DNA from: Paragordius varius
Taxonomy: Eukaryota; Nematomorpha
Assembly (NCBI GenBank): GCA_964247055.1
Contig: OZ176057.1
Location: forward strand, 1,922,001 to 1,986,000
Direction: 5' to 3'
DNA length: 64,000 bases
Shown: piece by piece, positions 49,148 to 62,821 of the stretch
How positions within the stretch are numbered: position 1 is the first letter of the stretch
Layout of the letters: the number at the start of each line of letters is the position of its first letter
The notes under the pieces: generated by a model
What the model saw: only the letters and a program-made list of their open reading frames with translations
Told to the model about the DNA's origin: nothing
The model's database searches: none
Translations under genes and position numbers: made by a program

Positions 49148-49476
49148 ATAAACTTTTAACTTAAAAAATTTTGGGCTACATTTTATTAACAAAAATTTGT
49201 TGATTAGAATAGAGTGTATTTTAGAGATGTCCTAATTTAAGACCCTAGAAATGACAAAACTGTAAAAAATATAAAAATTTTATCTATTAATACATGAGAA
49301 AAATTTTTGATAATTATATTTTCACTAAAAGAAAGCGGTAGTTTATATACATTAGACCAAGATGTAAAACCCCACAAGGCAAATTAGTACAAAAAGTGAA
49401 TCAGTAATGAAGTGGTACTCCAGTCTAACGATTCATAAATTCATTCATTTTATGGCAATCTGAATTTAAATTTCAC

Positions 49477-52400
49477 ATGGCATCGATCACTAAAGTTTTT
49501 TTTGGTTCATTTTTAAATTTAGATGCGTACTAATTCATCTAGTCAAGATGAGGGTGAATACACAGATACCTCTGAGGATTTACCGGTTACCAATAAAAAT
49601 TTGTATGAAACAACTCATGTTAATGGTAACGGTAATAAAAACACTATGGCTAAATATAATATATGGTCAGACGTACTTATAAATGAAAACCTAAGCAGTG
49701 ATTTTGTAAATATAAATACCGGTAATAACAATGTCTTAAAACGGAACAAACAATTTGGTCCCGAATCATATTTCGTTACAAGTGACATGATACCCATTAT
49801 TCGGCAAAATGCAGCATACAAACAATCTAAATCATGCAAGAATAAAAGCCATGGGTCTTCATTACAGAACAAAAAAGTTCGTAAACAGAAAATTAATTCA
49901 ACTGATAATATTACCAACAAAGAAAATACACAGGGTTCAAATAAGCTTAAGTCACAATTAAACACGAAAACTAATGTTAATTCTTCAACCATTTCTCTCT
50001 CAGAAAATCAAAACATTGTTAATAATCAAAATCAAACCAAATTTTCTAAAGCCGAATATGAAGCACACGTGCAAAAACTTAAAGATCAATTTGGAGAACA
50101 AACTTTTCAACAGCGGAGAAAACACGTAACCGCTAGACTTTCTATGGTTCTTAAACCTCCTCACAACGGTTATAATCGCTTTTATGTGCGGACCGGTATA
50201 AATCCAGAACTAAGCCCACCAGAGCTGGTTGAAATGGCTTCCAAATTCCTTCACGAAACTAATTTAGAACTTTTAGGTATGATCCAATCATTAATATTTC
50301 ATGCAATTTTAATATCTTCTCCATTTTTAAGCTTACATAAATATTTAAGTACATTATTTTTATAAGTCGACATGATAATTCTAAAAATAATATCCTTGAA
50401 AATATTTTTAAGACTTTTTAATCCAGTTTATCGTGTTATTTGCCAAATAATACAAATATAACTTAATATTAAGGTATTATCTATTATAACAAGAATGTTA
50501 TAGCATTGCAATCTCATTTTCAACAAACTATTCATGATGATTATATTTTTTATTCTGTAGAAAAAATTATTTTTACCATTGGATCGGAACGTACCTGTCA
50601 AATTTTGTGTGAGTGTGAAGCTATGCAAAAAATGGGAGGTCTTTATACTTTGGTTCGTTTTTAAATTTTTATTACATTTTTTTCAAAATTCCTAATTTAA
50701 TTTTTTATTACATAATGTTACCAATAAAATATTTGGTTGTTAAAAAAAATATTTATAAAATCGGTATAGTGAATTCGATGCAGATTTATAATTGTAATGG
50801 TATTGTCCTTAATGGATTCCCACTTTTAGGGTGCTCTATAATAATTATTTACAATAAAAATTAAAATTATAAATGCAAAATTTTAATAAAAAAACAATTA
50901 TTTTGTATAAAAAATGTTCATATACTTTTAAAGTTTTCTTTCTTATTAACATTTTTGATATATGATAGTGTATTAATAATTTAAATCGCTATGCCTTATT
51001 TTTATAGCCAAACGGCTGAGTTATATTTTAAAAACTAAGATTATATTTGTCATTTTTTTTAAAAAACTCTTTATATTTTTTACATTAGTTTTTTTACTTT
51101 TTATTGTGATTAAGAATACGTTTATTTCGAACAAATCAAAATATACCCTAATTAATATATAAAAGGATGGGAAACGTAAACGGACTTTTGGAGGAGTTTT
51201 TATCGTTATGGTAAAAACTGATACCCGTATAGATTCAAAGTTACGTTCATCAATATTTGCCAATAATAATATGAATGCAAACGCAAATGCCAACAATAAA
51301 AGCGAAAAACCTAAAAATGATAAAATTAACACTCATACAGGTGATCTTGATAATTGTTTGATATCCGAGAATGATATTGGAACTAATGGTACTATTGTTT
51401 TATATTATCAAATAAATTTTTGACACAATATGGATAACTAAATCTAAAGGAGCTTTTGACAAAATTTTATTTTTTTGGTAAACGTATTTTGGAAGTTGTT
51501 AAAAATATTGATTAGTTCTTGGTTTTAATCAAAATATTTTTCTTTACATGATCGATTTACGTTTAAAATAGAGTAACAGTAAAAATTGATATTGTGCAGA
51601 CAAAATATAAAAATTTTCTCAAAAGACAACCATATTTTAAAACCATGATTTTAAAACCATGATTTTCTTATATAAACTATTTAACAATTGTGAAATATGT
51701 GATTTATTGTGTTGCCATTCCTTTTCTATTTCATAATCTATATTTTAATACTATGATATTAATTAAAATAATCAAGTTTAAAAGTATGGTTTTCTTTTTA
51801 AAAAATATATTTGTCTTTATATTTTTATATTTACATTTTGATTCTATTATAATATATTTTTAGATCTAATTCATAAAACATTGGATGATACCTCTGGGGA
51901 CATAAAAGATCCACATTCAATTGCCACAAATATAAACACACTCACAAACGATGAAAATAATATTAATGATGTCCATGGCTCAACTAATAACTGTAATGAT
52001 ATTACAGTTAAACCAAAATCAAATTCAAACAAAACTAACCATAAAAAACGGCATAATAGAAATGTTAAATTCCCTCCTATGCCTGTCGAATTTAGACATG
52101 ATAACAAGTAATTGATTGATTTATTAATATTTTGCGAAAATTGAGAAATAATTTAAATATATGGACGCAAATCTCTCATATCTTTTATAATATAAATTAT
52201 TTTAAATGTTGGATTGTTTATGTCCAAATTCAGACATATTATTAAAATCTTGTAATCAACACATCGCTGACTTTACTACCCAATTAAGTTTTTTGATTAT
52301 ACCTTGAAGCAAAAAACAAATTTTAAATCATTACTATAAAGGTTTATATATTAAAACTTATATAAAGGCCGAACATAAAAAGTAAATGATTTTCTTTGAA

Positions 52401-52794
52401 ATATATTTTATCCTTATTGACTTATAATTTTTTAAATATTATGCTTAATGTAATAAACTTTTTACCTTCAAAGATAGATTTTATTATAAAATATGCTTAA
52501 TATAATTGTTTCTTCTCCAAAATTTATTTTTACCATATTTTTTTATCAACTATTAGATATTTGTACAGTTTTAAGGGTATGAAACGTAAATACAATAATC
52601 TTTCAAGCAATTCGTCTTTGAATTCAGTAAATCAAATTAAAAATGAAAATAATAATCCTGGTGATTGTGGAAAAATGGATTTAACCTTAAAAGCCACAAA
52701 AAATAGCAAAGATCCAAATAATATTATTCAAGATTCGGATATCAACCTTGAATTATTGATAAATAGCGAAGAATTTATGAATGAGGGACAATAA
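49477..52794 (+). CDS. PHAX: Phosphorylated adaptor for RNA export (PHAX), five or six exons
   Basis: Exons from 49523: 49523-50276, 50561-50652, 51166-51388, 51864-52107 and 52557 (or 52569)-52794, 516 residues with agreeing phases. The central RNA-binding domain is split over exons 2-3: IIFTIGSERTCQILCECE, MQKMGGLYTL, then DGKRKRTFGGVFIVMVK, corresponding to human IGNKKAIELLMETAEVEQNGG and NGSRRRTPGGVFLNLLK. Upstream, KYNIWSDVLINENLSSD matches the PHAX NIWG.VL.EQ motif. The flanks are Asn/Ser/Lys-rich low complexity. PHAX bridges capped snRNA and the CRM1 exporter in the nucleus. A further 5' exon 49477-49494 (MASITK) with a 28-nt intron is possible. The last exon has two in-frame acceptors 12 nt apart. 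The stop codon lies inside AATAAA. Confidence 0.92.
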
Positions 52795-52799
52795 AAATT

Positions 52800-53300
52800 T
52801 AACAAAAATTTGAGTTATCTAATAAATTTTACACGTTTCGTTCCAATTAATTAAGATCATTATTTTATTGTAATAATATATGAAAAATTTTTTGTATAAT
52901 AGAATTTATTTTGATGATATCTTTTGTAATATACACGATTAGATTATTGCATTTTGTTTATAATAATGTTTTCCTGTTCATTTCTTATACTAAATTTTAT
53001 GAATAAATATGATATAAGTTATGTTAAATTGTCAATTAATTTCATATATGAAGTTTTTAAATAATCTTTTACCTAACAAAATCTAATCTTAAATTATCAT
53101 TTTTTCAGCTTTTTTAATTGTTTGGGTAAAAAGGATAATAATCAAGCAAAATTTGAGCCAATCTTTTTTTCACACTATAGACGTGTGGACTTTCATTCGA
53201 ACCCCAAAATGTACAATTTTTCTATCATCATTGTCAATTGGGCAGGCTAAGCGTTTAAGAGTCCTGATACAATTTCATACGCTTTTACAAAAAAAGAAAA
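52800..53300. other. Intergenic spacer downstream of PHAX
   Basis: AT-rich DNA with no gene or repeat that I can recognise. It ends in a TA microsatellite near 53308-53331. Confidence 0.5.
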
Positions 53301-53324
53301 TTTAAACTATATATATATATATAT

Positions 53325-54465
53325 ATATATATGCTGCGTCTACAATCGGGGGTATAAAAAATATTTTGATGAGGAATATATATTCGGATAGGAAATGTAT
53401 AAAGATTACCTTAGTCTTTTTAAATTTGGCCCTTAACACTTTTTTGTGGTAATTGCGCCATATAAAAAATGGCAAAATTTTCTCATATTTTGCTTAATAA
53501 GTTTTTTTTGGTAAAAAGTAAACATTCTATAACATAAATATTATTAATAAATAAAAATTATATTAAATAAAAACAATACTTTAGATGTGGACTCGAAAGT
53601 CCTATTTTTTCGCTCTGGGGTATTTCAAAATAAACGCATGCGATAAGAAGTTTTATATATATGCTAAATGTTGATATTAACAAAAAATATTTTTTAAAAA
53701 AATATACTTTTTGAAATTTATTATTTACCAATTAAGCATACTTCATTGCTATTTTGAAACCTGATGGATTCGGTATATCTTTTTAATATATCATAAAAAT
53801 TATTTTAAATAAATCGATGATGCTGAACATTTCTTTCACCTCCGAATTTCGATTAAAATATCTGTTCTTCATGGATGTTAAATATATATTGTGATTTTTT
53901 ACATTATTTACCAAAATTAATAGCAAATACATTAAATTAGAATTAAGCGATAGTAACGTTTAGCATTATAAAATTATATAGATAAAGTGTGCTTATTATA
54001 TCATAAAACTTTAAATTGTTTCCAGTACGCTTTAACGAAATTTTTGTTAAAAATTAAATTTTTGAAAAAAGTATGCATTAGTTAATAACAAAATTAAGCT
54101 TTTATTCCTTTTTATCGCGCAATACCGGCTTTTTGATTTTATTTGAAGAAAACTAGCACATTTAGAAGAGCGAAAAAAATTGCGACTCTTAGAGCTTACA
54201 TCTAAAAAAAATCTACATGTTGTTTATAATATATTTTAGTGATATTTATGGAATGAAGCATTTACCTTTCACGAAAATTTATCCATAAAAATGTGCGCAA
54301 AATATGCCATTTTTGGTATGAAACGAACCACAAAAGTGTAAATAACTTTCTTAGAGCTCGTTACGGCTAAAAAAACACCAAGATAATCCTGATATATTTT
54401 CCTATGTGAATCTATAATTTTCATCCGGATTAATTACCCCCTGGTTTTGTATACTGATTAAAAAA
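53325..54465. mobile_element. Long-terminal-inverted-repeat element E4
   Basis: Left arm: GCGTCTACAATCGGGGGTAT, then ATATATTCGGATAGGAAATG. Right arm: GATATATTTTCCTATGTGAA, then ACCCCCTGGTTTTGTATACT. The arms also share AAAAATGGCAAAATTT and its complement. No coding region. Confidence 0.75.
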
Positions 54466-54499
54466 TTTTAACTTGAACGGAATTCGTCCGTTTATTTAG

Positions 54500-54790
54500 G
54501 GGTGAAATGTTTTGGGACTTTCGAAGCCCACATCTATAATTTTTAAATGTTATTCTTAATATAGTACATCATATTTTTATGATATTTTTGGGGAAGCATT
54601 AAGTCCAAATAAAATATATCAAAATAATGTGCGCTAATGTTGCAATTTCACCCAAAAGTAAAACTTTCTTATGTCACATGTAAGCCCCAAAACCATATGC
54701 ATCATATAATCCTGATACATTTAATATCAAATTAGATCTCATTAGCATATATTCTTTACGCCACGATTTTCGAAGCACTGTTATGACAAC
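54500..54790. mobile_element. Right-half fragment of family E
   Basis: Contains TTTGGGGAAGCATTAAG, AAAAGTAAAACTTTCTTATG, ATCCTGATACATTTAAT and CGAAGCACTGTTA, in the order of a family E right arm. The left arm is absent. Confidence 0.6.
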
Positions 54791-54799
54791 AAAAAAAAA

Positions 54800-56190
54800 T
54801 TCCAAAAAATGGATGTGTTTAAAATAAAAATTGGAAAATTGTGAGTAATTGATTATATTGTGAAGCATGGTGATGGTAAAACGCTAAATTTATTAAAACG
54901 ATTTATATAAAATTTAGAAAATCGGAAATTTTTTGGCGGAAGGCGCGATATCCATATAAGTTAAAAATCTAAGGAGAGACTAATCAAGTTGCAATTTATA
55001 TATATTAGAATATCTTATTTAACATTGAAATGTATACCACCTTGCAAATTGTGAGACGCGTTTCGTCCTTATTGTGAACTGATCAGCATACATAATAAAG
55101 GGTGATTACTCAGTTAAGGGATTACATATGTATTGAGCTTCAGACAATTTAAAATCGAATAGAGTCGGTTAAGTGAATATTCACTTAGAGTTCATATTAG
55201 ACAAACGATTTTATAGAAGAGCCTGATATTATAACTCCTTATAATCCTTATCCAGGATTAAGCTTTTTATAATTATTATAAATTCTTATTTCCATTGCCT
55301 CCTATTTTAAATTGAAAATTGTTTTCCTTCTATGCACATTTTTGAATATTAACATAACTCCTATTAAATTTTAAAAACCACGAATTTTTTAATGCAAATT
55401 CTGATGTGATTGAAGTTTCAGCATAATTAAAATAAAGTGTTTTTATAATATACTAGCGTAAATCTCGTTCGGGCTTCTCGGGGGGGGGGGGGGGGGGGGG
55501 GCTATTTGAAAAAAAAGGATCAATAAAATGATCCATATATGTGGATTATTTCAAAACATTAATAGCTATGATCTCATAGGATTTTCTAAACGTTGCATTC
55601 ATACTAATATATTGGTTGCTGGTGTAAAGGCCCCTAATTGGCGGCTAACGGAAAAAACCGCTATACTATAATTTTTACCTTTATATGGGTATACAAAGCC
55701 TTTATTGAACTCGTATGGCTTCTTAAGTTTTTTCAAATAAACGGCTAATAAAAAGGGCCTGACCTTAATTTTTACCCAGTTACGGGTAAGATTTCAAACT
55801 TTAAATGAGCTCATAGAGGCTGATACAAAAAAAGCGCGTGATTTAAATTTTTTGCTTTTTTACGGAGAATACTTGGAATCATGATTGATTCCATATGCTC
55901 TCATTAGTTTTTGGAAAAATAGCCTCAAAACTAAAAAATCATTCTATGGTGGCGTATTTTTTAGGGCGTGATGGGCCTAATTAACGGCTATTTTAAAAAT
56001 CCGTACGACCTAAATTTTTGCCTTGTTACGTGTAATATTTTATGACCTGATATTTCTGACATTTAACCCCAAAGGCAATCCATTTCGATGTGGCGGGTCG
56101 GTTTTTAGCGGGTATCTCTTTCTCAGCAGCTATCATCAAAAAAATTGAATAAAATTTTTCCCTTTTAACAGGGAATACTTGGGATCCTTA
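54800..56190. other. Gene-free stretch with a 22-base G tract
   Basis: No exon recognised. It holds a run of 22 G residues at 55480-55501 and diverged repeated words from 55640 on (TTACGGGTAAGATTTCAAAC, AGAGGCTGATACAAAAAAAG), also seen around 46190. Confidence 0.45.
55480..55501 (+). repeat. Poly-G tract (22 G)
   Basis: Uninterrupted G run in an AT-rich region. Its length may be affected by sequencing error. Confidence 0.95.
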
Positions 56191-56224
56191 TTAAATTTTT
56201 ACGGTCTCATACCTTGGGCGAAAA

Positions 56225-56505
56225 ATAGATTTAAAAAATTATTTTTGTGGACTTTGTTTTTTGGAAAAAATGGCATTTTACGGGGGGAGCGGGTAAAAAG
56301 AGGGCCTAAATTAAAAAAGCGACCGACAATGTTCAGCGCAATCGAAAATAAGTAAACAAAAATTATATTTGAAAGCGAATGGTCCAACACGTTCTCCGGA
56401 AAATTGTCTCAAAGACACGATTTTTGTGGACTTGTGTTTTCAAAAAAACCGTTTTGTACACGGGGTGGGGAACTGGGGGCCAAAATCAAAAAAGGAGAAG
56501 CTAAC
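56225..56505 (+). repeat. Two diverged tandem units with GC-rich ends
   Basis: Both units contain TTTTTGTGGACTT, TTTT(T/C)..AAAAA, a GGCATTTTACGGGG / CGTTTTGTACACGGGG block and a GGGC(C)..AAAT(T/C)AAAAAAG end. Period is about 165-190 bp. The second unit runs straight into MITE M5. Confidence 0.5.
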
Positions 56506-57004
56506 TACTGAAGAAAACGGTCCTAATTTAAATTTATGCCTTTATCCTAATAAAAAATATTATGCCAAAATATCCAACTCAAATTTTGCTTTGAAAAAAA
56601 GTTCCATGTCAAACTTCATCGACGCCATTTTTATTTTACAAAATTTTTGAATATCGTTTTCATTTAATTTTAAGGGTAAAATTAAAACTAATTTTTTTTA
56701 TTTAAATCACATCAAACATTGATAGAAATAGAAAGTGCGGTTTATTTTGTATTATTAATTAATTTTACCATTGAACACATGCCACGTCTACAGAATTATC
56801 TTTGGGTTTTAGCTTAAAATAAGTAATATTAAGTATTTTTGAATAAATTCTTCTATGTCTTTCGATTTATTAACGAGTGCAAAATTTTGCCATGGTTTCG
56901 ATTCCTTCCATATTTTTTAAAGAATTTAATTTTAAACAGGCCTGGGGTATTTAACCACCCCAATTTGAATCGAAAGACTGAAATGAATGTGTTGTATCCA
57001 AGTA
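56505..57004 (+). mobile_element. TTAA-flanked MITE, copy M5, left end missing
   Basis: Starts at CTACTGAAGAAAACGGTCCT, so the first ~60 bp of the element are lost. It continues with the family blocks (TCGACGCCATTTTTATTTT, CATGGTTTCGATTCCTTCC, GGCCTGGGGTATTTAACCACC). It ends TATCCAAGTA followed by TTAA at 57005-57008. Confidence 0.8.
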
Positions 57005-57008
57005 TTAA

Positions 57009-57228
57009 ATGAAGACGATATTTTGCAAATAAATTGTAAAATAAAAATAGCGTCGAAATAGTTTGACATGGACTTTTTTTCGAAACAAAATTTTATTTGG
57101 ATATTTTCGCATATTTATATAATTTTTATAAGGATAGGAGCAAAATTTAAATTGGGACCCTTTAGTACTAAAATCCTAACTCAAATTTAGTCTGGGGTAT
57201 TTAGATACCCAAATTTGAATCGAAGAGT
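57009..57228 (-). mobile_element. TTAA-family MITE half copy M6 in reverse orientation
   Basis: On the minus strand this is the left half of the element: CTCTTCGATTCAAATTTGGG, then GGATAGGAGCAAAATTTAAA (plus-strand wording) and ATAGCGTCGAAATAG. It directly abuts M5, giving a tail-to-tail composite. Confidence 0.75.
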
Positions 57229-57269
57229 TTAGCGATATAGCTCATTTTATAAGAGAAAAAAAGTTGGGA

Positions 57270-57510
57270 CTTTGGGATCCAACATCTAAAAATAAAATTT
57301 TTTGAATATATTGTTTGCTTTTTATAGATGTTTATTATTTAAAATGAAGTCTCTTTCACAAATAAATTTTAAAAAATGGGCGTAAATTTTATCTGTGGAG
57401 CACTTACTACAAAAGTTTAAATATTTTTCTTATCCAAAATAATCCTGATACATTATCCCACAAAATTTATATATTGTAATTGCTTATGTTTTATGCCCTC
57501 TATTTTGGAC
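57270..57510. mobile_element. Right-half fragment of family E
   Basis: Contains TTTGGGATCCAACATCTAAA, TGGAGCACTTACTACAAAAG, AATAATCCTGATACATTATC and CCTCTATTTTGGACGCAGT, in family E right-arm order. Confidence 0.6.
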
Positions 57511-57666
57511 GCAGTAAGATAGGCCAAAACCAAAAGGTTAAAAAGGCTTACCACCGGGTACATATGAATAAAAATCACTTTGCAACCTCCTTGTCTTAAG
57601 CCATTGTAAATAGACATTTATTTTATTATGACATACGAATATATTTACTCCCACATAATCCTGTTG

Positions 57667-57981
57667 TTATCCCGTAAATCTAACATCGGCAATCATATTT
57701 TTGACATCAATATTCTGTCCACATAATTGAAGGTTGTTTGAAACCGATGGATTGAGAGTGTAACCCGCTTTTTTGGTCAAAACAAGAATTTCCAAAAGTT
57801 TTTTTAGATCATTATGTTTTAGATTGCAGTGGGATGGATGAGAATCTAAATTAGTTATTAAATCATTTCTTTTATAATAGTATCTAAAAGTATCGTGATA
57901 ACCAGTATCCATATTTGCAATCGTCTGAAGGCCTATATTTGAGTCAATCAAAAAAATTATTGCAAATAATATCAAAAGCAT
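57667..57981 (-). CDS. Small putative secreted protein (104 residues)
   Basis: A single minus-strand frame starts MLLILFAIIFLIDSNIG, a strong signal-peptide-like start with cleavage plausible after about residue 17-19. The mature part includes MDTGYHDTFRYYYKRNDL and SHPSHCNLKHNDLKKLLEIL, and ends DVKNMIADVRFTG. It has two cysteines and one Lys-Arg pair. No family is recognised. It could be complete or the first exon of a larger gene. In this AT-rich DNA a 104-codon frame with an even composition is unlikely to be chance but not impossible. Confidence 0.5.
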   Translation of the reverse strand: MLLILFAIIFLIDSNIGLQTIANMDTGYHDTFRYYYKRNDLITNLDSHPSHCNLKHNDLKKLLEILVLTKKAGYTLNPSVSNNLQLCGQNIDVKNMIADVRFTG

Positions 57982-58313
57982 TAAAAAAAACTAAGCTTAT
58001 AATAAAAAATAAATATATCATATTGCAGTTTAATAAACCATATGACATTATAATTTTAGTGGATAAAATAGCTAAATTTTAATATAGTCCAAAACTGTAT
58101 AGTTTTTTTTCAATAATTTTTGATTGTGCTAAAATTATATCCATTGCGCTGTAAGAATGGGTTATTTAAATGAATTTTAATTATCAAAAAATTAATGGAT
58201 GCGGAGGCGGCTTTATTAACTCTACAGGTTTGATTTTTGTTAATTTGATTTGTTAAATTAATATATGTGTTTTAGTTTTATATTTTACTAATTTTACACC
58301 AGATCCTACGATA

Positions 58314-60836
<2,523 letters not shown>

Positions 60837-60840
60837 ATAT

Positions 60841-61103
60841 ATACCATTTATTCAAATTTACCCTCGAATTTAAATTCACCCTTGAACAATTCAAATTCAC
60901 CCTAAAATTAATAATGTTTTTTAAAACTAAAAATAAAATACATATGTTTTTATATATTTTTAGAAAATGAAATAAAAATCAAAATCATACTCAATAATAA
61001 ATAAACTAAGCCATAAAGATATATTTCATATTAATAATAAGTCATATTAGCTCAAAAATACATAATTTATTTTTGTGGTGAATTCGAATTGCAAATGGGA
61101 TAT
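60841..61103. mobile_element. Foldback MITE, family C copy C4, back-to-back with C3
   Basis: Starts ATACCATTTATTCAAATTTA directly after the end of C3, separated by only four bases (60837-60840). It ends with GCAAATGGGATAT. It is shorter than the other copies, with two subterminal words on the left and a single decayed one on the right. Confidence 0.75.
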
Positions 61104-61109
61104 TTTATG

Positions 61110-61935
61110 AAAGTATTAATTTTCTCAAATATATAAGTTGGTTATGGTAAAGGAAATTGAAAAAATGGCTTTATTTTTGTTAAAAGTACGCATTGTAAAG
61201 TTTTTTTTATAATTTTTCTTTATTGTGAGAAAAAGTTTTTAATCAAAATTTGCACATTAGTAAAAATTGGAAAAATATAGTAAAAGAATTTTTTTGAAAA
61301 AATAGACAACTAGATTTACATTTTATTATTATCCACACATAAATTAGTAATTTATATTGTTGAGTATGTTAATAATTTCTCTCTTATACTTATATTGAAA
61401 TAAAAACTATAATATATAATAAAAAAATAGAATTTATAATATATAATTCTTTAAATATTTAGTTTAAGCAAACATAAATGATTAAAATATTAAGTTATAC
61501 CAAGTAATTTTTAAGATATTTTTTAAGTAGTTGGAACAGTTGGGGGCTTGGGAATTTACGAACATTTTATAAATTTTAAACAAAAGACCTTAAAAGCTAC
61601 TCATTGATTTAACCTTTTTAGCTGGTTCATTGCTGAATTTGGGAAAATTTATTATTCAGGATTTTTTTTTGAAAAAATCACTTGGATAATGTAAAATTTT
61701 GTATCAACAATTTTACAGTGTCGCTTGTTGGACCCCCCTATATTTCTAAAAATTGATTTTGAAAGTATACTCTAAAAATCAATGTCAATTTCTATACATT
61801 ATTCATTATTTTTTTGTACAAAGCGGAAATTTATATTTTTCAATTGAAAAATATATATTATATATATATATCCCTTTTTAAATCTATTTGTAATAAAATA
61901 GTTCCCATTATTATTCACAATAACATCCCACAATG

Positions 61936-62006
<71 letters not shown>

Positions 62007-62220
62007 TTTTCCACCCTTTTTCAGATCAAAAATAATTAAAAATTGATAATAATAACATAAATTTTAGTAATAAATTTTTGATTTATTTATTTTCGCGGGT
62101 TGTAATTATGTACTGATTAAAATTGTTTTATTTTTTTGAAAAAAATAAACTAAGTTAAAAGGTTATTATTATCTATAAAAATTGATAATTTTTAATATAA
62201 TAAATAAAATATAAAATTTA
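61110..62220. other. Gene-free AT-rich stretch with a long TA microsatellite
   Basis: No AMMECR1 exon or other gene recognised. A (TA)n run of about 66 bp is at 61937-62002. Confidence 0.5.
61937..62002. repeat. (TA)33 microsatellite
   Basis: An essentially perfect TA dinucleotide run; overlapping frames translate as Ile-Tyr repeats. Confidence 0.95.
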
Positions 62221-62224
62221 TTTT

Positions 62225-62664
62225 CGATTCAAATTTGGGTATCTTCTGACCCGAGACTACGTATTTGCTGATATATTTAAAAAATTACTGAAAGAAACGC
62301 TTTCATTATAATTTTATACTTTTATTCAAATAATTTATATATATAAGCCTAAATATTTGAATAAATCCAGTTTTGAAAAAAAAGCTTCATATTAAATTAC
62401 TACGACGCCATTTGTATTTTACAACATTTTTGCAAAATCTATTTATTTGATTCAATGCAAAAATTTAAGCTAATGTTTTATTTTAATCACATCTATTGAT
62501 ATAAACAGAAAAAGTGATTTATTTTGCATTATTTTTATGATTAGCTACTGCACACTTTTAATTAATTCCATATTTTTAGAAATTTCTGGGTTTTAAACAG
62601 GCCTAGAGTCCCCAAAAATCTAATTTGAATCGAAGGACTGAAATGAATGTGTTGTAACCAAGTG
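62225..62664 (+). mobile_element. TTAA-family MITE, copy M7, internally shortened
   Basis: Starts CGATTCAAATTTGGGTATCT without the outer CACTT, contains TTACTGAAAGAAACGCTTTC and CTACGACGCCATTTGTATTT, and ends GTAACCAAGTG with TTAC in place of TTAA. It is missing internal blocks near the right side. Confidence 0.75.
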
Positions 62665-62821
62665 TTACTAAAATTATAATATAACAAAATGGTATATACA
62701 TGGAGTGAAAAATATACCATATACTTAAGGAGACTACACTTTATGATTCCCATAAAGTCATGTCATCAATCTTTTAAATAATAATAATTACATTATATGA
62801 TATCACTCTTTCGAGCGGTTA

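Noticed and set aside
49615-49992. Minus-strand frame of 125 codons.
   Set aside because: Antisense shadow of PHAX exon 1.
61799-62035. Ile-Tyr repeat open frames.
   Set aside because: They are the TA microsatellite in either strand.
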